Shown piece after piece: positions 1 through 5,780 of a DNA stretch of 8,475 bases. Position 1 is the first letter of the stretch. Each line of letters starts with the position of its first letter. The position numbers were made by a program, and so were the translations under genes. Location of the stretch: NCBI GenBank assembly GCA_050117475.1, contig JASFMR010000119.1:1-8475 (forward strand). Direction: 5' to 3'. The notes under the pieces were generated by a model. It searched no databases. It had not been told where the DNA came from and saw nothing but the letters and a program-made list of their open reading frames with translations. Source of the DNA: Fodinibius sp050117475. Its GTDB lineage: Bacteria; Bacteroidota; Rhodothermia; Balneolales; Balneolaceae.

Positions 1-531
1 TTTACCCTCGATCATATGCAGGTATTCATCAATTGATACATCCTGGCGTTTTTCAAATGTCAAATCATTTGCTTGTCCCTCACAAACAGTCTTACTGCTT
101 TCAAGAAATATATCGAGTATGGTATGGTATTGTTCTTTCGAATATTGTTCTTTATAACCATAATATTGCAGCTGTTCGAATGCTTTGGCATATATTACGT
201 CGCCCGATAAAATTGCAGTATCTGCCCCCCATTTTTTAAAAACACTCGGTTTACCACGGCGTTTGGCAGCTTTATCCATAATATCATCATGAAGAAGCGT
301 AAAGTTATGCAGTAATTCTATAGAAATGGCAGCAGGTAGTGCTTCTTCAATGGTCCCTCCACACATGCCGCAACTGACCAAAACCAGATAGGGACGAACT
401 CTTTTCCCGGGTAGAGAAAGTGTGTACCTCACGGGATCGTAAAGTGATGACGGCTCATCAGGCAGATCCAGTTCTGCAAGTTTCTTCTCTATTAGATCCG
501 AAAGTTTTTGCTGCTGCTCTGTAATATTCAA
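1..531 (-). CDS. Polyprenyl (probably farnesyl/geranylgeranyl) diphosphate synthase, N-terminal part
   Basis: Trans-prenyltransferase that condenses isopentenyl diphosphate onto an allylic diphosphate. The first 177 residues are visible and the gene runs off the left edge of the window in frame. Visible motifs are GKRVRP at residues 42-47 (IPP binding), the first aspartate-rich motif DDIMD at 82-86 preceded by H81, KRRGKPS just after it, LSGD at 108-111 and CEGQAND at 150-156. The motif has no two-residue insertion, and Phe77 sits five residues before it. In known enzymes an aromatic residue there blocks chain growth, which suggests a C15-C20 product; this is inference. An in-frame TAA at 538-540 leaves TTG at 531-529 as the only usable start before an internal Met at about residue 55, inside the conserved region. 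No clear ribosome binding site precedes it. It follows fni by 54 nt, so substrate supply and use are adjacent. Family call is firm; product length is not. Confidence 0.93.
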   Translation of the reverse strand, partial: MNITEQQQKLSDLIEKKLAELDLPDEPSSLYDPVRYTLSLPGKRVRPYLVLVSCGMCGGTIEEALPAAISIELLHNFTLLHDDIMDKAAKRRGKPSVFKKWGADTAILSGDVIYAKAFEQLQYYGYKEQYSKEQYHTILDIFLESSKTVCEGQANDLTFEKRQDVSIDEYLHMIEGK

Positions 532-558
532 TTCCGTTTAGCTGAAATTCTAAAAAGC

Positions 559-589
559 CAAATATAAGCATTTTAACGTAAGATGTTAC
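559..589 (-). promoter_or_regulatory. Possible internal promoter ahead of the prenyl synthase gene
   Basis: On the minus strand TATATTTG (566-559) fits the Bacteroidota -7 box TAnnTTTG exactly. No TTTG lies 19-21 nt upstream, but GTAACA (589-584) sits 17 nt from TATATT and matches four of six bases of a sigma-70 -35 box. The -7 box ends 27 nt before the TTG start. The upstream box overlaps the fni stop codon. Short AT-rich matches occur by chance, so this is tentative. Confidence 0.25.
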
Positions 590-1617
590 CGCATCGGGCG
601 GTTTAATTTGAGATCCCTCGGTTTAAGATCATCAAGTTTTTGATATCCCAATAAAGTTAATATGGTAACCATTTGTTTTTTCCATGTTTTGTATAGCTCT
701 TCAAGTCCTTTAAACCCATTCGAAACTACCGCCTTGATTATTGGTTGGGCGGAGGCGGTAAAATCGGCGCCGAGACATATTGCTTTGGCGATGTCGTGGC
801 TGGAGCGGATACCGCCGGAAGCGATTACCCCAAAATCATAATTTTCCCGAAGTTCTTTAACTTCCATAAGGCAATCCACAGTTGACAATCCCCAGTCATT
901 GAACGAATGGTCGGCTTCCAGATTAGATATACGTTCATTTTCCACCTTAGACCAACTTGTCCCGCCGGCCCCGGCCACATCAATTACCCTGACCCCGACG
1001 TCTAGCAAACGTTTGGCCACAGCCCCTGATATTCCCGCTCCCGTTTCTTTTACAATAACGGGTACTTCACTTTCACTGCACAATTTTTGAATTCCTTCCT
1101 CTATCCCCCGAAACCGACGATCCCCTTCTGGCTGCATCAATTCCTGGAGAGGATTGAGATGGATGATTATGGCATCAGCGTCTATTGAATGAATTAAAAT
1201 CCGGAGCTTTTCAGCAGGCAAACCGTCCACTAGCTGGGCTCCCCCTATATTTGAGGCGATAAAAGCATTGGGAGCCTTTTTTCGTACAACCGAGAAAGAG
1301 GGAATGGTATCCGGATTTTCCAGCATTATCCGTTGGCTCCCCACCCCGAACGGTAAATTGTACGTCTCACAAAATTCAGCAATCACAGCGTTTACCGAAC
1401 CGGCATCGACATACCCACCAGTCATGGATGAAATGAAGAGCGGGAATGAAAATCTGCGTCCCAAAAATTTAAATTCCGTGGAAACATCCTCAACATTTAC
1501 TTCAGGCAGAGCATTGTGAATAAACTGATATTGTTCAAATCCGGTTGTAATCTGGTAATCCATTTTCCCGGAAGTGGTCAACCGCACATGTTCCTTCTTT
1601 CGCTGTTCAATGCTCAT
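586..1617 (-). CDS. fni: Type 2 isopentenyl-diphosphate delta-isomerase (FMN-dependent)
   Basis: Interconverts isopentenyl and dimethylallyl diphosphate in the cytoplasm, using reduced FMN, NADPH and Mg2+. It is a TIM-barrel enzyme unrelated to type 1 IDI. Residue numbers use the ATG start (343 aa, normal for the family). Landmarks are RKKEH at 6-10, SSMTGG at 63-68, GVGSQR at 91-96, NIGG at 123-126, HLNPLQE at 153-159 (the Gln-Glu pair matches the catalytic/Mg-binding residues of the family), KETGAGIS at 190-197, DVAGAGGTSW at 213-222 and the phosphate-binding ASGGIRSS at 266-273. An in-frame TTG at 1632 would add five residues. I prefer ATG at 1617 because AGGAG lies three nt upstream and the family's conserved N-terminus begins right after it. 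It is 56 nt behind the acetyltransferase and 54 nt ahead of the prenyl synthase. The enzyme is essential in mevalonate-pathway bacteria lacking IDI-1; which pathway operates here cannot be seen. Confidence 0.96.
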   Translation of the reverse strand: MSIEQRKKEHVRLTTSGKMDYQITTGFEQYQFIHNALPEVNVEDVSTEFKFLGRRFSFPLFISSMTGGYVDAGSVNAVIAEFCETYNLPFGVGSQRIMLENPDTIPSFSVVRKKAPNAFIASNIGGAQLVDGLPAEKLRILIHSIDADAIIIHLNPLQELMQPEGDRRFRGIEEGIQKLCSESEVPVIVKETGAGISGAVAKRLLDVGVRVIDVAGAGGTSWSKVENERISNLEADHSFNDWGLSTVDCLMEVKELRENYDFGVIASGGIRSSHDIAKAICLGADFTASAQPIIKAVVSNGFKGLEELYKTWKKQMVTILTLLGYQKLDDLKPRDLKLNRPMR

Positions 1618-1673
1618 AATCTCCTGATTCAAATATCAGATCTATGTTTAAAAAGGACTAAATCCAAAAGAAG

Positions 1674-2186
1674 TTAATCAAATTTTTCGGCTAATTCGGA
1701 CAATGGATCGCCGGTTAGGCGAAAGGTCATCCAGTCATTCAAATGTATTGCATTCAATGATTTATAAAACTCTATAGAGGGCTTGTTCCAATCCAGTACA
1801 GCCCAGTCGAGCCTTGCGCAACCCCGCTCAACAGCTAATCTAGCGAGGTAGCTCAGAAGTGTTGTTCCAATCCCCTTGCCACGGAGCTTTTCTTTTACAA
1901 ACAAATCTTCGAGATAGATACCCGGCCGGCCCATAAAAGTAGAGAAATTGTGGAAAAATAAGGCGAAGCCGGCGGGAATATTATTATAAAAAGCCAAGAC
2001 CACTTCGGCATATTGTCCCTTACCAAAGAGGTTCTCATACAGTAATGGTTCTGTTGCTACCACTTGATCAGCCATCTTCTCATACTTGGCCAAGGCCTTA
2101 ATGAAATCAAGAATCAATGGTACATCTTGTTCCGTGGCGAACCGGAAATAACAATTAGTAATATTTGTTCTGATCTTTTTGCCCAT
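1674..2186 (-). CDS. GNAT family N-acetyltransferase, diamine/thialysine acetyltransferase (SSAT)-like
   Basis: Acetyl-CoA-dependent N-acetyltransferase of 170 residues, the usual size for single-domain GNATs. Resemblance to eukaryotic SSAT1/SSAT2 runs through most of the length: an N-terminal ATEQDVPLILDFIKALAKYE stretch (17-36), YLEDLFV (91-97), the acetyl-CoA pyrophosphate loop RGKGIG (102-107), and AVLDWNKPSIEFYK (129-142). Tyr141 aligns with the general acid Tyr of SSAT. The family includes enzymes for polyamines and for thialysine or other small amines, so the substrate cannot be fixed from sequence. ATG at 2186 follows the SDR stop by two nt, so the pair is almost certainly co-translated. 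It has no signal peptide or membrane segment. There is no obvious reason for it to sit beside Fe-S and isoprenoid genes. Confidence 0.9.
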   Translation of the reverse strand: MGKKIRTNITNCYFRFATEQDVPLILDFIKALAKYEKMADQVVATEPLLYENLFGKGQYAEVVLAFYNNIPAGFALFFHNFSTFMGRPGIYLEDLFVKEKLRGKGIGTTLLSYLARLAVERGCARLDWAVLDWNKPSIEFYKSLNAIHLNDWMTFRLTGDPLSELAEKFD

Positions 2187-2188
2187 AC

Positions 2189-2917
2189 TTATATCATATA
2201 ACTACCACCGTTAATATGGAAAGTGGCACCGGTCATATGTGGTACGTTACCGGAAGCCAGAAAAGCTACCAATTCCCCTACTTCTTCAGGGGATGTTATC
2301 TGATCAAAAGCCATCCCCTCTGTAAGGTAATCTTCACCGTAAACATTAATGGAATCCATAGCCATATCCGTTTTTATGAAACCCGGTGCTATAGAATAAG
2401 CTGAAATGCCGTACTCACCAAAATCGCGAGCAATACTCTTAGTAAAGGCTACCAATCCACCTTTTGAAGCTGCATACGAGGCGTATTCCTGGGTATCACC
2501 CCGATAAGCGGCCCTTGACGAGACATTGATAAGGAATCCCCGCCCTTCTTTTTTCCACCGGTTCAAAGCCCATTTCGAAAGCAATGCCGGTGCCCGGAGA
2601 TTAACCTGCAAGGTCTTATCCCAGTTGGAAAGCCAGGATTTATCATCGTTATCGAAATCGCAATGTTCAAATATGCCCGCATTATTTACAAGTACATTCG
2701 GTGCTTTTGTACGATTAAATACCGGTTTAAGGTTCGATTGAATGGATTGGGGATCACTCAGGTCAACATATAGGCCCTCAAACGTATCATTTCTGTTGAA
2801 CTCAGCGGGAAACTCGCTACTTCGAGCCGTGCCAATAACAGAATAATTTTTGTCAAGAAGTGCCCGGACTATGCTTTTCCCTATTCCCCGCGATGCTCCT
2901 GTAACAAGTACATACAT
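2189..2917 (-). CDS. Short-chain dehydrogenase/reductase (SDR), classical type
   Basis: NAD(P)-dependent oxidoreductase of 242 residues, typical of classical SDRs. The Rossmann motif TGASRGIG is at 6-13 and NNAG at 78-81. The catalytic set is complete: Asn106, Ser134, Tyr148 and Lys152 (YAASK). APGFIKTDM at 178-185 and the C-terminal TGATFHINGG at 229-238 also fit. Arg10 in the glycine motif and Arg32 after the second strand hint at NADP(H) preference; that is inference. The layout resembles FabG-like 3-oxoacyl reductases, but SDR substrate cannot be read from these motifs. ATG at 2917 is the first residue of the beta-alpha-beta fold, so there is little room for another start. A 78-nt gap with a possible promoter separates it from DUF2480, and the GNAT gene follows by two nt. 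It may begin a sub-operon. Confidence 0.93.
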   Translation of the reverse strand: MYVLVTGASRGIGKSIVRALLDKNYSVIGTARSSEFPAEFNRNDTFEGLYVDLSDPQSIQSNLKPVFNRTKAPNVLVNNAGIFEHCDFDNDDKSWLSNWDKTLQVNLRAPALLSKWALNRWKKEGRGFLINVSSRAAYRGDTQEYASYAASKGGLVAFTKSIARDFGEYGISAYSIAPGFIKTDMAMDSINVYGEDYLTEGMAFDQITSPEEVGELVAFLASGNVPHMTGATFHINGGSYMI

Positions 2918-2948
2918 TTATGCAAGACTAATTTCTTTTTTATTTGCT

Positions 2949-2980
2949 AAAATGTAATACTCTCTGCCGGAGCATACAAA
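2949..2980 (-). promoter_or_regulatory. Possible promoter for the SDR-GNAT module
   Basis: In the 78-nt gap, minus strand, TTTG (2980-2977) is followed after 20 nt by TACATTTT (2956-2949). This matches the Bacteroidota sigma-A pattern TTTG-N19-21-TAnnTTTG except for the final G. The -7 box ends 31 nt before the SDR ATG, a sensible leader length. It is the best promoter-like arrangement in the window, though support is pattern match only. Confidence 0.35.
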
Positions 2981-2995
2981 ATAATGATACCGCAC

Positions 2996-3523
2996 TTAAG
3001 CCCGATAGACAGGGACATTCGAGCAGGCTTCGCCGTACATTAACTTTTTAACATGCGGTATTAATTTTTGGGTAGCATACAAATAAACACTGTCGGGAAC
3101 CGGTTTATCTTTTCCGGAGCACCCTTTTAATATGACAAATTTATCTTTGTATGATTTCCAATCTACTTTCTCCAGTTGGCGGCGATAAAGTTCATACAGC
3201 ATATTCTCAGGCCGCCCTTCGAATACTTCTATTGCATGCCCTACAAGATACTTAGCCACAAGCATATAAGCCCATTTTGAAAGTATGGCATCTGTAGAAC
3301 AATATATACCCACATAATGCCCGTCAAACTGATTCCAATCATATTTTTCGAGTTGCTTGCGAAAGTCCTCTTCCCTGAGGATCATCTCTTTAAATAAAAA
3401 TTGTTTTAAGTCGATACCTGCACGTGGAGTGGGGTCAAAATATGTTTGCAGGTCAATTGTTACGAGCTTGTCGGATTGTTTTACCTTATTTATGATTTCA
3501 CCTGGTGTGTCTGTATCAGCCAT
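2996..3523 (-). CDS. DUF2480 family protein of unknown function, SUF-linked
   Basis: Recognised as DUF2480, a family without an assigned function that I know mainly from Bacteroidota, often near suf genes. The product is 175 residues, soluble, with no signal peptide. The conserved segments are visible: LVTIDLQTYF (20-29), REEDF (50-54), YCSTDAILSKWAYML (74-88), ILKGCSGKDKPVPDSVY (131-147) and MYGEACSNVPVYR (162-174). Cys75, Cys135 and Cys167 fall in these segments and are candidates for metal, Fe-S or thiol chemistry; that is inference. Residues 57-93 and 116-154 resemble one another (QLEKxDW... V... C... Y... L), pointing to an internal duplication. ATG at 3523 is two nt after the sufA stop. 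A TTG at 3556 would lengthen the protein into sufA and precedes the family's usual N-terminus, so I rejected it. The context suggests a role in Fe-S assembly or use, but no activity can be claimed. Confidence 0.9.
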   Translation of the reverse strand: MADTDTPGEIINKVKQSDKLVTIDLQTYFDPTPRAGIDLKQFLFKEMILREEDFRKQLEKYDWNQFDGHYVGIYCSTDAILSKWAYMLVAKYLVGHAIEVFEGRPENMLYELYRRQLEKVDWKSYKDKFVILKGCSGKDKPVPDSVYLYATQKLIPHVKKLMYGEACSNVPVYRA

Positions 3524-3525
3524 AG

Positions 3526-3864
3526 CTATACCGAGAATGATTCTCCGCAGGAGCAAGTGCGATTAGCATTGGGATTATTAAAATGGAACCCTTCTCCATC
3601 CAGCCCTTCGGAATAGTCCAACTCCGTACCGGAGAGATAGAGAAAGCTACGCATATCAACAACCATAGTTACGCCTTTGTCTACAAATTCCTGATCATTT
3701 TCCCCTTTCTTTTCAGAATCTGTATCGAACTCAAGATCATAGGTCAACCCCGAGCAGCCTCCACTGACAACACCGATACGAATTTTAGTGTCTTCGGATA
3801 GCTGTTGCTCTGCGCGTATCTTTTTAATTCGGCTGGCTGCTCTGTCAGTAATCGAAATAGACAT
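3526..3864 (-). CDS. sufA: A-type iron-sulfur carrier protein (SufA/IscA/ErpA family)
   Basis: Small carrier (112 aa, normal length) that accepts Fe-S clusters from the SufBCD scaffold and hands them to apo-enzymes. The three cluster-binding cysteines of the family are present: Cys37 in SGGCSGLTYDLEF and Cys104 and Cys106 in the C-terminal TCSCGESF. The central residue of the CxC is Ser rather than the more common Gly, a known tolerated variant. LDYSEGLDGEGFHFNNPNA (82-100) is the standard stretch before the CxC. ATG at 3864 follows nfu by 17 nt and DUF2480 starts two nt after its stop. The symbol sufA is chosen from context; sequence alone does not separate SufA, IscA and ErpA. Confidence 0.94.
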   Translation of the reverse strand: MSISITDRAASRIKKIRAEQQLSEDTKIRIGVVSGGCSGLTYDLEFDTDSEKKGENDQEFVDKGVTMVVDMRSFLYLSGTELDYSEGLDGEGFHFNNPNANRTCSCGESFSV

Positions 3865-3881
3865 AACTTTTCAATACAAAA

Positions 3882-4433
3882 TTAAACAGATACAACTTGA
3901 ATTTCGGGATCTATTCGTTTTACCATACTCTCAATAGCATAAAGGGTTCCACTGGTTGCTGTTGGGCAAGTACCGCAGGCTCCCTGGTAATGAACCTTCA
4001 GGCGGTTACCGTCAAGCCCCAATATTTTTAATCCGCCGCCATCGGCCAGCAGGTATGGGCGAACTTGCTCGTCCAACATCTTGTTGATTTCCATTAACCT
4101 GGGGTCGTCGGTATCCTGCACCTCTTTGGTTGCATGCACTTCATCATCTTGAACAGCCTCAATTTGAGTCTTGGCCTCACGGATTGGGGGAGCAAGCTTG
4201 CGCAATAGTTCAGACCAAACGGCATCACCATCTTGCGTGACTGTTACGTATTTGTCCACATAATACACATTTAACACATGATCAATGGCAAAAAGTGCAG
4301 AAGCCAATTCATCACCTTCGGCTTCGGATGCATTCTCGAAGGATTTGGTGACGCCATTAGTCAACGGTTCCCCTAATACAAATCTCATTGCATCGGGATT
4401 TGGGGTGCGTTCAATTTCTTTAATCTTTGGCAT
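3882..4433 (-). CDS. Nfu/NifU-type Fe-S scaffold or carrier, two-domain form
   Basis: Binds a cluster between subunits and passes it to target enzymes. It is 183 residues with two domains. An Nfu N-terminal domain at about 5-90 begins with the typical ERTPNPDAMRFVLG. An acidic, poorly conserved linker follows at about 91-110. A NifU C-terminal domain at about 112-183 includes LLADGGGLKIL (128-138) and the cluster ligands Cys153 and Cys156 in GACGTCPTATSGTL (151-164). This Nfu_N plus NifU_C arrangement is the one of mitochondrial NFU1, unlike the NfuA form with a degenerate A-type N-terminal domain. It is not SufU or IscU, so it is not expected to accept sulfur from SufS as those do. It lies 91 nt after sufS and 17 nt before sufA. 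ATG at 4433 has no Shine-Dalgarno sequence. Confidence 0.94.
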   Translation of the reverse strand: MPKIKEIERTPNPDAMRFVLGEPLTNGVTKSFENASEAEGDELASALFAIDHVLNVYYVDKYVTVTQDGDAVWSELLRKLAPPIREAKTQIEAVQDDEVHATKEVQDTDDPRLMEINKMLDEQVRPYLLADGGGLKILGLDGNRLKVHYQGACGTCPTATSGTLYAIESMVKRIDPEIQVVSV

Positions 4434-4461
4434 AACGTAAACCGCTTAGTAAGCTTAAAAT

Positions 4462-4531
4462 TTCATTATTTAGAACGAATATAAATATAAACTATTGCTT
4501 TATACAGTGCCAGTTGCACATTCATTATTTA
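4462..4531. repeat. 11-bp direct repeat spanning the sufS-nfu gap
   Basis: TAAATAATGAA (minus strand) occurs at 4531-4521, over the sufS stop codon, and again at 4472-4462. Each copy reads AAA TAA TGA in the frame that ends there. A 19-codon ORF (4525-4466, TAATG start overlapping the sufS stop) begins in the first copy and stops in the second. The DNA is very AT-rich, so chance is possible. No coding evidence supports the small ORF beyond its position. Confidence 0.5.
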
Positions 4532-5775
4532 AAAATCGATTTTGCCTTCTTAACTCCCTGGACAAGACGATCAATATCATCCTTATTATTATAAAATGAT
4601 AAGGAAGCCCGGGCTGTAGCAGGCACCCCGAATCGACGCATCGTCGGCTGGGCACAATGATGGCCTGTTCGTACAGCAATCCCCATTTGATCTAGTATCG
4701 TACCTATATCCGAGGCATGAATATCATCAAAAACAAAGGAGATAACCGAAGCCTTGTTTTCAGCTTGCCCGATAATTTGTAACCCATCCACTGCAGAAAG
4801 TTGCTCAGTTGCATATGTAAGGAGTTCTTTTTCGTAGTCAGCAATATTCTTCATTCCAATCTTTTCCAAGTAATCAATGGCAGCACCAAATCCAATGCCT
4901 GCCGATATGGGAGGCGTACCGGCTTCAAATTTATGAGGAACGACATTATAAGTTGTCTCTTCAAAAGAGACTTTATCAATCATATCTCCTCCCCCACGAT
5001 AAGGCGGCATTTCATCAAGGTATCCTTTTTTGCCAAACAAGATACCAAAGCCAGTCGGGCCACACATTTTATGTGCTGAGAAAGCGTAGAAATCAGCATC
5101 AAGCTCCTGCATATCAACCGGGCCGTGAGGCACAGCCTGGGCTCCATCAATCAAAACGGGAATGTTCCGTTCGTGAGCCGCTTCAACTATTTTTTTAATG
5201 GGGTGAATGGTACCTAATGCGTTTGAGACATGACCTATTGCTACAATAATTGTTCGACTATTGAGCAAATTCAGGTATTCATCCCAAATAATTTCGCCGG
5301 CGTCATTGACAGGTATTACTCTGATACGGGCCCCATACCTGGCAGCAATCATCTGCCAAGGAACAATATTGGCATGGTGCTCAATTTCAGAAATAACGAT
5401 TTCATCACCTTCATCCATATAACGCTCTCCGAAGCTATTAGCTACCAGGTTGATAGAATCCGTCGTACCGGTGGTGAAAATAATTTCATCCTTCGATGGG
5501 GCATTGATAAACTTCTGGACCTTCTTTCGAGTCTCCTCGTAAGCATCAGTTGCTTTCTGGCTCAGAGTATGGATTCCCCGATGGACATTTGCATGTTCCT
5601 TTCTGTGGTACCGGTCAATACGGTCGGCAACGTGATCGGGCATTTGACTGGAGGCAGCATTATCGAGATAAACCAACGGATTCCCCCTTATCTCCTGCCT
5701 CAAGACCGGGAAATCATCCCTAATCTTGGCAAAATCAACTTCCGTTTTCAATCTATTTGATACGGCCTCAGCCAT
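4525..5775 (-). CDS. sufS: Cysteine desulfurase SufS (group II)
   Basis: PLP enzyme that takes sulfur from L-cysteine, giving alanine and an enzyme persulfide that feeds SufB. It is 416 residues, close to known SufS. Key residues visible are the PLP-contacting His134 in SEIEHHANIVPW, Asp210 and Gln213 in LIDGAQAVPHGP, the Schiff-base Lys236 in SAHKMCGPTGFG, and the catalytic Cys374 in RTGHHCAQP, on the short loop typical of group II enzymes. Arg389 in TARAS fits the substrate carboxylate-binding Arg. ATG at 5775 is five nt after the sufD stop. Group II enzymes are normally slow without SufE or SufU; neither gene follows here, and a 91-nt gap with an 11-bp direct repeat comes next. The call is secure. 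Confidence 0.97.
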   Translation of the reverse strand: MAEAVSNRLKTEVDFAKIRDDFPVLRQEIRGNPLVYLDNAASSQMPDHVADRIDRYHRKEHANVHRGIHTLSQKATDAYEETRKKVQKFINAPSKDEIIFTTGTTDSINLVANSFGERYMDEGDEIVISEIEHHANIVPWQMIAARYGARIRVIPVNDAGEIIWDEYLNLLNSRTIIVAIGHVSNALGTIHPIKKIVEAAHERNIPVLIDGAQAVPHGPVDMQELDADFYAFSAHKMCGPTGFGILFGKKGYLDEMPPYRGGGDMIDKVSFEETTYNVVPHKFEAGTPPISAGIGFGAAIDYLEKIGMKNIADYEKELLTYATEQLSAVDGLQIIGQAENKASVISFVFDDIHASDIGTILDQMGIAVRTGHHCAQPTMRRFGVPATARASLSFYNNKDDIDRLVQGVKKAKSIFK

Positions 5776-5780
5776 AAATA

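Noticed and set aside
1633..1673. GATATTTG and TTTTG boxes in the GNAT-fni gap as a promoter
   Set aside because: The -7 box has a mismatch at its first base and no TTTG lies 19-21 nt upstream; the boxes present are about 29 nt apart.
3524..3556. Upstream TTG start for DUF2480, overlapping sufA by about 30 nt
   Set aside because: The extra residues are the sufA C-terminal codons read in another frame; ATG at 3523, two nt after the sufA stop, fits the family N-terminus.
4490..4520. TGGCAC followed by GC, resembling a sigma-54 promoter in the sufS-nfu gap
   Set aside because: The spacing from GG to GC is 11 rather than 10 nt and the TTGC half is absent, so it does not meet the sigma-54 pattern.
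4499..4524. GTGC-AACTG-GCAC inverted repeat after sufS
   Set aside because: The stem is only four base pairs and no T-run follows, so it is not a terminator.
5230..5760. A 176-codon open frame on the plus strand opposite sufS
   Set aside because: It lies wholly antisense to a firmly identified gene, shows no recognisable domain, and is the sort of frame left open by the codon use of the real gene.
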